Shown: positions 9,001-18,533 of the stretch, piece after piece
Position numbering within the stretch: position 1 is the stretch's first letter
Layout of the letters: each line of letters starts with the position of its first letter
NCBI GenBank assembly: GCA_945875335.1
Contig: CAMCKD010000004.1
Coordinates: 1 to 49,660 of the forward strand
Reading direction: 5' to 3'
Origin: an uncultured Clostridia bacterium
Lineage (GTDB): Bacteria > Bacillota > Clostridia > Oscillospirales > Oscillospiraceae
Length of the DNA: 49,660 bases
Program-made: the position numbers and the translations under genes
Notes under the pieces: model-generated
Databases searched by the model: none
Seen by the model: the letters and a program-made list of their open reading frames with translations, nothing else
What the model was told of the DNA's origin: nothing

Positions 9001-12000
9001 GGGCTGCGGCGCGGTAGATGCAAAATATCGGGATGAAAACGGCACAGAGCAGACCCCGCCCCAGTGCACGATCCTCACTGAGGAAATGAATTACCTCAGC
9101 GATGGCTGGTACCTGGTGACGGGCACCCTCGAATTCGACGGCGTATTCAATATTGACGGCGATGTGAAGCTGATTCTGGCGGACGGCGCGCAGCTCATCG
9201 CCAATTCCGGCGTTTGGGAGAACTACAACTCGGATAGGAAGCTCACCATCTACGGCCAGGAGAACGGCACCGGTGTCCTGCGGGCCACCTCGGATTCCAG
9301 CTTCTACGATGCTGCCATTGGTGTGAATAACGTTGTGATCAACGGCGGCAATGTCTACGCTGAAAATAGCGAAAAAGGCTTTTCCTCTTCCACGGTGAAG
9401 GTCAACCGGGGCAATGTGGAGGTGACCGTGGGGAAGGACAGATATGCCTTCTACGAGAGCCTGACTGCCTCCCAGGCTGCCACCATCCGCATCAATGCGG
9501 GGGCCAATCTGTGCCACAGCAGCGTAACCGGCAGCTTCATCTTCTTCAAGGGCAGCGAGGGCACCGTTCAGGGAACGCCCGCTCGCACCTCGGTGCCCAT
9601 GGGGGAGAATGAGTCCCTGCTGGTGCCGGAGGGCAGCTCCCTGACCCTGGGCAGCAGAACCTATACCGGCCCCGTCTGCCTGAAGGCTGCCCAGACCCCG
9701 ACGTTCTTTGCCAGCTCTCTGCGCACCGTCGTGGCGGCGGCCACCACCGCCCTCACCGAGGAGAACGCCGAGGCATACTATCCCCTGGTATACACGGACT
9801 GCACCGTCTCCGGCCTGAATGAGACCAATTCCTTCACCCGCAGCGATGTTACGGGCCCTCTGGTAAAGGCCGGGACAAGGGTGCAGCTGGGCTACCAGGA
9901 GCCCTTCGGTAAGCTGTTTACCCGCTTCGATGCCGGTGAGCTCTCGATAGGCTCTGACAACAGCTTTACCATGCCGAGTCAAAAGGTCACCGTCAAAGCC
10001 GTGTTCCAGGATGCTGCCCTTGCGGTGCAGTATACGGACAATGGGTCTTCTGCCTATCGAAACTACGCTGGCACGGCAGTAACGGAAGCCTTTAACTTCG
10101 CCATGGAGCAGGAGCAGGCCACCGTTTGTCTGATCAATGATGTTTTTTATGGGATCGGTACTATTGAATTGACCAAGGGCAGCATCACCCTGAAGAGCGA
10201 TTTCCCCACCGGCAGCACGGATACGACCCCCCACAAGCTCGATGTTGACATCAACCTCAAGGGCGGCCAGCTCACCATCGAAAATGTCAATACGAAGTAT
10301 GTCACCGTGTCCTCCGGCAAGCTCAATGTCACCGGCGGCAGCATGGATTATCTGTCTGTGTCCGGCGATGTGAAGCTCTCCGATGTGGTGATCTCCGGCG
10401 GCAGCTTCGGCAGCATCGATGTGGGTTACGGCAGGTCGATCTTCTTTATCCTGGCGGAGGGCAAGACCCTGGCTGATAGCGAAGGTACGTTGCTGAATTT
10501 GGGCTATTCCACTCTTTCGCCCGTTAGTGTTGTCAATCATACCCACACCTGGACGTACAGCAATCAGACACCCGACAGCCATGTCCAGTCCTGCACGGAT
10601 GAAAACTGCCCCACCGAAGTCACCGCCCCCCATAAGAAGGGGGAGAACGACCTGTGTGCCTGCGGCCTGACTGTTGTGAGTTATGTGAACCACCGGGGCG
10701 AGGATAAGGGCACCAAGGGGTGCATACCTGTCGATGGTGCAATAAATACCTGGAACTATGGTTCGTGGTATGTGGTGAAGACATCCTGTAACATGGATAC
10801 AATTACCGTCAACGGCAAAGTCAACCTGATTCTGACTCCGGGTACCGCACTCAATTGTCGTATAATGACAATCCAGGATTCCGGTAGCCTCACCATCTGG
10901 AGCCAGAGCACCGGTTGGACACAGGAAGCTGCCGGACTGTTGTATGGAAGTGATAAAACGGACGGGGATGGAACGCTGGTGCTAAACGGCGGGTGCGTAA
11001 AGATGTACCGCATCGACTGTGCAGTAAAAGCCAACGGTGGTTTTCTTAATGCGTTTGGAACGAACAGTATGGGACAATCCATTTCAGGCGAATTTTCCAC
11101 CGCCCACGATGGCTGTGCGCTGATTGATGTATTGACATTGATTGAGGTCAATAAACAGGCATCCTGGTCCGGCATTTTCCATCAAGGGAATAACGTCAAC
11201 CACTACACCGTCTATGGAAAGCAGACCCTGAATCAGTCTATTCCCGGGGATGGTGGGCTGTATAATCTGCACGTCCCCAAGGGTGCGGCGCTCGATTACA
11301 AATCCGGCCTGAACGGTTCTGATGTCTATGTGGACGGCACCTTTACCGGGGAATATGACAATGTCTACTACCGGCTGACCTATCCGGAGGGCACGACCAT
11401 TACCCACGCAAACTTTCCTCGTGTGGAGGCCACGTTCAACGGGGGTACCTATTATGTGGAGGATCTCCCAATCACCATCGAGGATTCTACGGACAGCACC
11501 TGGCTCCTGAACAATACCCGGCTTGAAGAGAACACCTTCACCATGCCCGCCCAGGCCTCCGTGCTGGAGAAGGGCACCGTAATCAACTATTATGACGAGA
11601 ATGGCGCTCCCCAGACCACCTACGGCAAGCTCTTCCCCACCGGGAATGAGCCCATCACCCTCTCCGACAACGGCGGCGCCCCCGCCTGGTTCCTGCTCAA
11701 TAGCGAAACAACCCTGGATAAGCGGCTGGAGATCGAGGGCAGCGTGAATCTGGTGGTGGATGCCGCCAGCGGCAAGCTCATCGCCAAACAGGGCATCCAC
11801 GTGGGCCCCAACGCCACCCTGAAGCTCTATCTCTCTACCGCAACGAAGCAGGATGGCTTTGGCCGGGTAGATGCCACGATAGCATATTATGATGATTATA
11901 CTATTGATGATGCCGTCATCGGCGGCAATAAAGGCGAAGCCAGCGGCAGCTTCTTCTTCAATGGCCTGGATGTGACGGTTTCTGCTACCGCAACCAACGA

Positions 12001-15000
12001 GCAGGGCTGTATCAATGGCGCGGGCATCGGCGGCGGCAAAGGCGGCAATGCCGGACCGATCGTTGTCAATCGGGGCAGCATTTCCGTGAACATCCAAGCC
12101 GGCCGTAGTGTCACCGGTGCGGGCATCGGCGGCGGCTACGGCGCCAGCAACACCAGCTTCACCATTAATGGCGGTTCCGTAACGGTGCAAATGACGGCTG
12201 TGCCAAATATGTTTAACAACATTGAGGGGGCAGGCATTGGCGGCGGTTATAACGGCAGCACCGGCGGCTCCTTGAATTTCCTGGGCGGCACCGTAAACGT
12301 CACCCTCACCGGCAAGAGCTCCGCCGCGGGCATCGGCGGCGGCGCCTATGGCAATGCCGGAACCATCACCATCAGCGGCAGCGCAAACGTTACTTCCACG
12401 ATTGATGCCAGAGACAGCACCAACAAAACCCAGGGCGCTGCCATCGGCAGCGGCTGTGAGGGCAAGGGCGGCTCTGTCTCCATCAGCGGCGGCAATGTGA
12501 CGGCCGAAATCAGGAATGGCGAATCCTACGGCGCGGCCATCGGCAACGGTGACCATAAGTCGCAGCCGGTTGACATCACCATCACCGGCGGTACCGTCAT
12601 CGCAACTCTGGCCAGCTCTACGACAGCAAACGGCGCGGCCATTGGCGGCGGCGGTGAATTCGCTGTTCCCGGCAAAATCCTGATTACCGGCGGTATCGTC
12701 ACAGCCAAAAATGAATCCCCTGAGTCCCATACAGCGGCCATCGGCGGCGGCTACAGTGAGGATTGCAGCTATATCGCCATCACCGGCGGCAAAGTCACCG
12801 CCACGGCTCCCTATAATGCCATCGGCGGCGGTAGATTTGAAAGCGGAAACGTAGTCGGCGAGGGCGGCACCTTCATCCAGCTTACCAAGGATGTCACCAT
12901 TTCCACCACCTCCTATCCCACCAGCGTTTCCAAATATGGCATCAAGTACATCAAGATCGATGATAACACCGGCTATTTCCGGGTCTACGGCGAGGTCACC
13001 CTGGATCGCTCCATTTCCATTCCGGCGGGGGTGAACCTGCTGGTGCCCCAGGGGGCGAGCCTGACCATTGACGGCGCGGACAATCAGGGCATCATCTACG
13101 TGGCCGGAACCCTGGTGGGCGGCGATGGAAGCATCTACTACCAGATTAAGTTCCATGAAAACACCACGGGTGCCACCGCCTCCTCTGAGGAAGAGAACGG
13201 CGTGACGACCTTCCAGGGCAAGACCTACGGCCTGCCCAATGCGAAGATCAGCCTGAGCGGCTGCGATACCTGGAGGCGGAATGATGGACGCCCGCTGGAG
13301 GGCAGCACCTTCCAGATGCCCGCCAATGTCCTCACCATCGAAGGCCACAACCATACCCTGACCTATTCCGCCATAACCCAGTCCGGGCACAAGGAAGTCT
13401 GCAGCGAGTGCGGCGAAGTGAATCCGACTGCGGCGCACAGGTTTGGGGAAACCGGTGAATGTCCCTGCGGCTGTGTTCAGACGAGTTATGTCAACCTGGA
13501 TGGCGCGACTGTAACCGTGGCGGCCCTCCCGATTCCCAGTGACGGGCAACTTAAGGCAGCCGACATCGAACAGGGCTGGTATGTGCTCCGGGGAACCATT
13601 GGGGAGATGGCTCTCCACATATCCGGCTCCGTCAACCTGATCCTGGAGGACGACGTTGTCTTTACTGGTAGGATCGTGCTGCGTCAATCCTCCAGCCTGA
13701 CGGTTTGGGGCCAGGAGAAGGACACCGGCAAGCTGGCCCTGACCATGATTGAACAAGAATCAGGCACCACCCCGGCCGAGGTACCTTTAACCTTCAACGG
13801 CGGCGTGGTGGAGGTGAAGAGAGCCTGGATTGCCATCAATATCCCTGTGGTTGTGAACGGGGGTTCGGTGACGGCAGAGGCGACGGCAAGTTCGGCTGAT
13901 GCCTATGCCATCCAAGGCAACGTCACCGTCACCGGCGGCAGCCTGACAGCCACTTCCACCAATGATTATGCCATCGAGGGCAACGTTACCGTCAAGGGCG
14001 GCAGCCTGACAGCCACTTCCACAAATGATACTGCCATCTATGGCGATGTCACCGTCTCCGGCGGCAGCATGAAAGCCACCGGTAAGTCGGAAGGAATTAG
14101 CGGCACTGCCACCGTCACCGGCGGTTGGGCAGAAGCCAATTCGATTTCTCAGATTGGAGAAGGCTCCAATGGCAACGGCATCCTCATCACAGATGGTATT
14201 ACGACTGGAGCCCGGAATTTCACGGGCGGCCTGCTGCAGCTGGGCAGCGCCTCCGCCACGGTCTATGGAACGCCGGTATTCGACCGGAACCTGACCACCG
14301 GCGAGGGGGAGAAGCTCCAGAGCATCCACATTCCCGCAGGCACCAGCCTGACCATGGCCCAGGGCAATACCCTGACCAACAACGGCCGGATCTACCAGGA
14401 TGTGGGCGGCACTCTGAACACCGCCCCCGTGGCGGCCAGCACCGGCAAGGTCTATTACCAGGTCAAGCTGGGAGAGGGCATCGCGATGCAGGGCAACGAC
14501 ACGACGGAGCTGAACGCCTCCAACTATGCCCGGGGGGATGTCACCTTCTCCGGCAGCACCGATGGCTATTTTGTGACCTATACTGATTATAACGGTCGTT
14601 CCCAGACAGCATACCAGTCCGGCAGCGACTATCCCGTCACCCAGCCCATCACCGTCAGCCCCCATACCCACAGCTTTGACGGTCAGGGCAACTGCACCTG
14701 CACTGTCCATGTGACGGTAAAGGTGACCATGGGCCAGGGGGAATCCTACTATGGCAGCCTGGGTGAGGCGCTGGAGGCCATCGGCGATCAGGAGGCCACC
14801 ATCACCCTGCTGGATGACACGGCGGGAACCATCACCGTTTCGAAGGGCAATCTCACCATCCAGGGCGAGAAGCGCATCGATGGCATCCTGGTCACCGGCG
14901 GCACGGTGCAGATCACCGGCGGCGAGATCGGATCGCTCACCGTCCAGGGCGGCACCGTGAAGCTCAGCGGCGGCACCTTCGGCACCATCAGCTCCGGCAG

Positions 15001-17401
15001 CGGCGTGGTCACGCTCCTGGAGGAGGGCTTCGCCTTCCGAATGGAGGACGGCAGCTGGCTGGATGGCTTCAACGGCACCGATACCAATACCCTCGGCGGC
15101 GGTACGGTATGCCCGGTGCCTCTGAAGAACGCCCTGCTCACCGGCCCGGCCGCCATCACCTACGGCGACAGCCAGGCGCTGACCTTCAATGTGACGGTCA
15201 ACACCCAGAGCAGGAGTGCTGCGGCGCTGAGCTGGACCCGGGATGGGCAGACCCTCCCCGACACCGGCAGCAGCTGCAGCCTGTCCGACTGGGATGTGAG
15301 CAGGGGAGCGGGCAACGCAGTTCAGTCCTACACGGTTACCTGCACCGCCAGCCTGGACGGCTACCGCCTCACCGCGCGGCACACCATCACCATCAATCCC
15401 AAGACCCTGACCATCTCCTGGAGCAATACCCAGTTCACCTATGATGGTCAGCCCCATAACCCCACCGCCAGCAGCGGTGTCAGCGGCATTTCCCTGACCC
15501 TGTCCCAGGCCCAAACCAACGCGGGTACCCACTCCGCCCAGGTGACCGGCATCCAGGGCACCAAAGCCGGGAACTACCAGCTGCCTGCAGCGGTGACCCG
15601 GAGCTTCACCATCAGCCCGGCTGCCATCACCGGCGTGACCCTGAAGGCGGACTCCGGGGTGTACACCGGCGAAGTTCAGGCTCCCGCCGCCAAGGAAGTG
15701 AAGGCAGGGGCGCTGACCCTCAACTCCGGGGACTACGACCTGTCCGTCAGCCCTGAAACGGTTCAGAACGCCGGCACCTATCAGGTCACCATCACCGGCA
15801 AGGGCAACTTCACCGGCAGCATCCAGAAGAGCTACACCATCACCAAGGCACAGCCCTCTGTGGTTCCCGCCGAGCTGACCATCACCTATGGCACCAAGCT
15901 CAGCGGTTGCGACCTGTCCGGCTTTGCCGCCAGCTTCCAGGGCACCAAGCTCCCCGGCAGCTTCGCCTTTGACCAGCCCGATGTCATGCCCCGGGTGGCC
16001 GACAGCGGCACCACCGCCTATCGGCTGACCTTTACCCCCGATGATGGGGTGAACTTCCACACCGCTTCCCTGGAGGTGTCCCTCACCGTGAACACCAGGG
16101 AGCTGACTGTGGATGCGGCGGTACAGGATAAGCAGTACGACGGCACGAACAAAGCCTCCTTTATCAGCGGCAGACCTGCCTTGGTGGGCCTGGTTGACGG
16201 CGATGTTGTGGAGCTCAGCCATGGCGAGCCCTACTTCAAGACCGTGGAGGCGGGCACCGGCATCGAAATCCGGTTCACCGACGTATTTGTCATCTCCGGG
16301 AAGGACAGCATCAATTACTATCTGACCCAGCCCGCCGGGATCACTGCCAGCATCTACATCAGCTTCAAGGCGGAGTGCGGCAAGGAATACACCGTGAACG
16401 CCGACGGCTGGCAGAACACCGACTTTGTGGTAACGGCCAGCGAAGGGTATTCTCTCTCTGAGAACAACTCCACAGAGGGCCCCTGGTCCGACAAGCTGAC
16501 CGTGACCCAGGAGGGGACAGGGGAGCTGAGCTTCTACGTCCGCAACAATACCACCAGAGCCATCTCCAAGCTGGTGAAGGAAGGGTACCGGATCGACAAG
16601 TCCATGCCCACCGCTGCCATCCGCTTTGACGGAGCAGACGAGACGGAAAGCAGCCCCCGTGTCTGCTGCAAAAAGCAGGCTGTGGCTGTGACCATCACCG
16701 GCAGCGATGCCTTCAGCGGCGTTGCCAGCATCAGCTGCTTCCTGGCAGATGCGGAGAAGACCGAGGCCGAGCTCAAGGCCATCACCGAATGGATGGAGAA
16801 GACCAGCTTCACCATCCCGGCGGTGGATGGAACCAGCTGCTTCCTCTACGCCAAGGTGGTGGACAACGCCGGTAATACGGCTTACTACCGGGCCAACCGG
16901 ATCCTCTTCGATACCTCCGCACCCAGCATTTCCGGCGTGGAAAGCGGCAAGGTCTACTACACCACCCAGACCGTCACCGTATCCGATCCGAATCTGGAAT
17001 CCGTGACCCTGAACGGAAAGCTCGTGGATTCTCCCGTGACCCTGAAGGGCAATGTGGATACCGCCTATGAGCTCCTGGCCACGGACAAGGCCGGCAACGA
17101 AACCATCATGACCGTCACCATGAAGAGCATTTCCTCCATCACCGAGCCACTCAAGGAGCTCACCGAGGATAATGTCACCGAGGATGATCGGAAGCAGTTG
17201 GAGGATGCCGCCGATAAGCTGAAGGACTTGCTTGACACCGTCACCGATGAGGACGAAAAGCAGAAGCTGCAGGACGAGCTGGATAAGCTGGAAGAACTGA
17301 TGGAGATTCTGGACAAAGTCAAGGAAGTGGAGGAGCTGCTGGATGCACTGCCCGACTCTGTGACCCCCGATGTGGACAAGGACATCGAGCAGGACATCTA
17401 G
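6029..17401 (+). CDS. Giant modular cell-surface protein, 5' part (ends at in-frame TAG)
   Basis: 3790 codons of secreted-type sequence. About eight related modules fill residues 50-2900. Each has a Cys-rich knuckle (C-x-CGAV or CKGCGAV), a SGWYVV strand, SVNLIL, a WGQE-x-GTG turn and NGG turns, as in predicted carbohydrate-binding beta-helices. Residues 1990-2270 hold nine AGIGGG/AAIGGG repeats. MBG/YDG-like domains follow (about 3120-3440, e.g. FTYDGQPHNPTA, KQYDGTN), then Ig-like domains and a Glu/Lys coiled coil (3704-3790). The frame continues after the TAG at 17399 for 373 codons of matching sequence. The 5' end is weak: no ribosome binding site and no signal peptide after the ATG at 6029. 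It may be a decayed or misread gene, or rarely read through. No LPXTG motif is visible. Confidence 0.8.
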   Translation: MTLIPLPRALRLYALQPGCLCWSAQFHPALSPILPIFGEDFAVSSQKEFVPYLWMVQDVLPEKLSATVNGEAVELTLGGWSCPDYPAAGCYQGTYTFTTTLPEGYELGEDVAALEIPVIFTDGSTPWSGEDGRKSNVTYIGAEGASQTCEVATIVTSEDDEWSEGWYVVSGEVTIEAITVSGSVSLILETGSSLTVNSLTMIDGTLEVYGQEKNSGTLTIKGGMELLSAPITVVSGAVCAEITLKDTITSSSNIAIPAGMSVDLNMNGKSIGFNTGCGFELGEDSKLALWNEDWTGAFFLYGIKANVPLKEIVKDGFAFFDHTSGSDVFITTIYSNPDTKEYSGKLNVFFHDHDWDYQQVEGDEEHHKAICKDCLTERFETHDLSDLTAKNFDNDYHNLVCECGKIIKTESHVLVSRYYSGTQHLVYCESNCGYERKLSDHVYNENGKCECGAVQSSYLGTDGAIHTVGCLDFCVESRLYEGNYFHANYNDQIWYVARGTDTIPGITLLGEPSYNLILADGCDVSVTDSVNCPAMTIWGQENGTGRLTVTDANNTAIYATSSLTINGGTVVASGAKAFSALPAMAQGMMAYVVDGEAETPVLRASAADSFGNAQKMKVTRCNQSHDGSGEVAYEYVNESTHRPVCPYCAVSLPGENQPHSFTDGSCACGAVEENGQGVLITTLSGTYSGVTLTGTYLVTGQTTFTDRAEVAGSAKLILADGCTLTAEVGIHVAVDNTLEIVGQAGHTGRLVTTADSQADAPIGGNAEEVSGAITIDGCSVEAEGATDSGIGVSMNSAPGSVTIRNAEVITTKLPEDASITNSIIRMSGNATVYGNATLRSTLNVFDEKSLTVPEGASLTVPQNVSVNISGSLQGSGTIYLLSNDFNANTNNSTVRIWCLLELEDCTVSGEGVLIAHQGKYFCEAGKEITLTPSEGTQADSWKVSYSVTKEVGDEEWETVVTTNYYPGSFTMPAHPVSVKPHIHTFESGVCKGCGAVDAKYRDENGTEQTPPQCTILTEEMNYLSDGWYLVTGTLEFDGVFNIDGDVKLILADGAQLIANSGVWENYNSDRKLTIYGQENGTGVLRATSDSSFYDAAIGVNNVVINGGNVYAENSEKGFSSSTVKVNRGNVEVTVGKDRYAFYESLTASQAATIRINAGANLCHSSVTGSFIFFKGSEGTVQGTPARTSVPMGENESLLVPEGSSLTLGSRTYTGPVCLKAAQTPTFFASSLRTVVAAATTALTEENAEAYYPLVYTDCTVSGLNETNSFTRSDVTGPLVKAGTRVQLGYQEPFGKLFTRFDAGELSIGSDNSFTMPSQKVTVKAVFQDAALAVQYTDNGSSAYRNYAGTAVTEAFNFAMEQEQATVCLINDVFYGIGTIELTKGSITLKSDFPTGSTDTTPHKLDVDINLKGGQLTIENVNTKYVTVSSGKLNVTGGSMDYLSVSGDVKLSDVVISGGSFGSIDVGYGRSIFFILAEGKTLADSEGTLLNLGYSTLSPVSVVNHTHTWTYSNQTPDSHVQSCTDENCPTEVTAPHKKGENDLCACGLTVVSYVNHRGEDKGTKGCIPVDGAINTWNYGSWYVVKTSCNMDTITVNGKVNLILTPGTALNCRIMTIQDSGSLTIWSQSTGWTQEAAGLLYGSDKTDGDGTLVLNGGCVKMYRIDCAVKANGGFLNAFGTNSMGQSISGEFSTAHDGCALIDVLTLIEVNKQASWSGIFHQGNNVNHYTVYGKQTLNQSIPGDGGLYNLHVPKGAALDYKSGLNGSDVYVDGTFTGEYDNVYYRLTYPEGTTITHANFPRVEATFNGGTYYVEDLPITIEDSTDSTWLLNNTRLEENTFTMPAQASVLEKGTVINYYDENGAPQTTYGKLFPTGNEPITLSDNGGAPAWFLLNSETTLDKRLEIEGSVNLVVDAASGKLIAKQGIHVGPNATLKLYLSTATKQDGFGRVDATIAYYDDYTIDDAVIGGNKGEASGSFFFNGLDVTVSATATNEQGCINGAGIGGGKGGNAGPIVVNRGSISVNIQAGRSVTGAGIGGGYGASNTSFTINGGSVTVQMTAVPNMFNNIEGAGIGGGYNGSTGGSLNFLGGTVNVTLTGKSSAAGIGGGAYGNAGTITISGSANVTSTIDARDSTNKTQGAAIGSGCEGKGGSVSISGGNVTAEIRNGESYGAAIGNGDHKSQPVDITITGGTVIATLASSTTANGAAIGGGGEFAVPGKILITGGIVTAKNESPESHTAAIGGGYSEDCSYIAITGGKVTATAPYNAIGGGRFESGNVVGEGGTFIQLTKDVTISTTSYPTSVSKYGIKYIKIDDNTGYFRVYGEVTLDRSISIPAGVNLLVPQGASLTIDGADNQGIIYVAGTLVGGDGSIYYQIKFHENTTGATASSEEENGVTTFQGKTYGLPNAKISLSGCDTWRRNDGRPLEGSTFQMPANVLTIEGHNHTLTYSAITQSGHKEVCSECGEVNPTAAHRFGETGECPCGCVQTSYVNLDGATVTVAALPIPSDGQLKAADIEQGWYVLRGTIGEMALHISGSVNLILEDDVVFTGRIVLRQSSSLTVWGQEKDTGKLALTMIEQESGTTPAEVPLTFNGGVVEVKRAWIAINIPVVVNGGSVTAEATASSADAYAIQGNVTVTGGSLTATSTNDYAIEGNVTVKGGSLTATSTNDTAIYGDVTVSGGSMKATGKSEGISGTATVTGGWAEANSISQIGEGSNGNGILITDGITTGARNFTGGLLQLGSASATVYGTPVFDRNLTTGEGEKLQSIHIPAGTSLTMAQGNTLTNNGRIYQDVGGTLNTAPVAASTGKVYYQVKLGEGIAMQGNDTTELNASNYARGDVTFSGSTDGYFVTYTDYNGRSQTAYQSGSDYPVTQPITVSPHTHSFDGQGNCTCTVHVTVKVTMGQGESYYGSLGEALEAIGDQEATITLLDDTAGTITVSKGNLTIQGEKRIDGILVTGGTVQITGGEIGSLTVQGGTVKLSGGTFGTISSGSGVVTLLEEGFAFRMEDGSWLDGFNGTDTNTLGGGTVCPVPLKNALLTGPAAITYGDSQALTFNVTVNTQSRSAAALSWTRDGQTLPDTGSSCSLSDWDVSRGAGNAVQSYTVTCTASLDGYRLTARHTITINPKTLTISWSNTQFTYDGQPHNPTASSGVSGISLTLSQAQTNAGTHSAQVTGIQGTKAGNYQLPAAVTRSFTISPAAITGVTLKADSGVYTGEVQAPAAKEVKAGALTLNSGDYDLSVSPETVQNAGTYQVTITGKGNFTGSIQKSYTITKAQPSVVPAELTITYGTKLSGCDLSGFAASFQGTKLPGSFAFDQPDVMPRVADSGTTAYRLTFTPDDGVNFHTASLEVSLTVNTRELTVDAAVQDKQYDGTNKASFISGRPALVGLVDGDVVELSHGEPYFKTVEAGTGIEIRFTDVFVISGKDSINYYLTQPAGITASIYISFKAECGKEYTVNADGWQNTDFVVTASEGYSLSENNSTEGPWSDKLTVTQEGTGELSFYVRNNTTRAISKLVKEGYRIDKSMPTAAIRFDGADETESSPRVCCKKQAVAVTITGSDAFSGVASISCFLADAEKTEAELKAITEWMEKTSFTIPAVDGTSCFLYAKVVDNAGNTAYYRANRILFDTSAPSISGVESGKVYYTTQTVTVSDPNLESVTLNGKLVDSPVTLKGNVDTAYELLATDKAGNETIMTVTMKSISSITEPLKELTEDNVTEDDRKQLEDAADKLKDLLDTVTDEDEKQKLQDELDKLEELMEILDKVKEVEELLDALPDSVTPDVDKDIEQDI

Positions 17402-17449
17402 GATGCCCGCAAGGAATTTGAGAAGCTGTCCGAGCACCAGCAGAGCCTG

Positions 17450-18520
17450 GTGGACGAGAGCCTGAAGGAGAAGCTGGAACGTCTGGAAGCCGAGCTGGTG
17501 GACTACCAGTTCGAAACCGGCGCGGACACCGTCTGGAACCGCGGCAGCGGCAGTAATCTCCAGTTCGTGGCCAATGGGCGGTTGGACAAGCTGGAAAAGG
17601 TGCTGCTGGACGGCAAGGAGCTTTCCAACCACGACTTTACCAAGAGCAGCCCCAAGACCACCATCGAGCTCCAGGAAGCCTTCCTCGGGACTCTCGAGCA
17701 GGGCAAGCATACCCTTGAGCTGGTCTACTCCGACGGCAAGGCAGAGACCGGGTTCACGGTGATGCAGGGCACCAGCCATCTGGACCTGACCGATTTGCCT
17801 GCCTTTGACGGCCTGACCGAGGTGGAAGTGGACGGCATCAGCTATCCCATCCAGGAGCTGGACGGAAAGCGGCATGTGATGCTGCCCGAAACCGGCGACC
17901 TGCTGACCATCTACACCTATCGCAACGGCAGCGCCGAGAACACCCACGACAACTACCCCACCGGTATGCGGGTGTTCCGCATCAACCGTTCCGTGAATGG
18001 CGCCACCGTTACGGAGCTGCCGGAACTGGCTGATCTGCTGATTTACTCCGGCTGCTCCATCCGGATCAACGGAAACCGGGGCATCCGCATGATCACCTCC
18101 ATGACCCAGTCCAACAAGGATGCACTGACGGGCGACGGCCTGGCGGGCTTCACCATGCTGGAATCCGGCACCGTGGTTCAGTGGGCGGACAGCTTTACCG
18201 GCAGCCTGAACTTGGACAGCGGCAAGCACAACTACGCCTACAAGCGCGGTACAGCCGACCCGGTGTTTGCCACCAGCGGCGGCCTGACCCAGTATACCAA
18301 CGTGCTGGTGGGCTTCAATCTGGACCAGTGCAGCAAGGATATTGTCATGCGGCCCTACGTCATCCTGGAGGATGCCGACGGAAAACAGTACACCCTCTAT
18401 GGCGGCCGTGTCACCAGAAGCATCAGCTACATTGCCTGGCAGAACCGGGACACCTACCAGCCCGGCACAGAGGCCTATGACTATGTGCATGAGCTGATGG
18501 GAAACACAACAGCCGGATAA
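17450..18520 (+). CDS. C-terminal part of the giant surface protein, after the TAG
   Basis: This stretch is in the same frame as the preceding gene; only TAG at 17399-17401 separates them, and the frame is open from 17402. The first residues continue the helical linker (ARKEFEKLSEHQQSLVDE). Two beta domains follow: one with YQFETGADTVWNRGS and LEQGKHTLELVY, which resembles the DUF4886/Ig-like tails of clostridial surface proteins, and one of about 130 residues with GIRMITSM and YTLYGGRVTRSISYIAWQ. The GTG at 17450 lacks a convincing ribosome binding site and there is no signal peptide. Independent export is therefore unlikely, and I read it as a severed domain. The downstream gene starts after 13 nt. 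Confidence 0.7.
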   Translation: MDESLKEKLERLEAELVDYQFETGADTVWNRGSGSNLQFVANGRLDKLEKVLLDGKELSNHDFTKSSPKTTIELQEAFLGTLEQGKHTLELVYSDGKAETGFTVMQGTSHLDLTDLPAFDGLTEVEVDGISYPIQELDGKRHVMLPETGDLLTIYTYRNGSAENTHDNYPTGMRVFRINRSVNGATVTELPELADLLIYSGCSIRINGNRGIRMITSMTQSNKDALTGDGLAGFTMLESGTVVQWADSFTGSLNLDSGKHNYAYKRGTADPVFATSGGLTQYTNVLVGFNLDQCSKDIVMRPYVILEDADGKQYTLYGGRVTRSISYIAWQNRDTYQPGTEAYDYVHELMGNTTAG

Positions 18521-18533
18521 TGGGAGGTAAAAC

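Noticed and set aside
8294..13756. Two more long antisense frames (799 and 890 codons) under the surface-protein gene
   Set aside because: Same cause: GC-rich repeated Gly/Thr codons leave the opposite strand free of stops. The sense strand shows clear modular domains.
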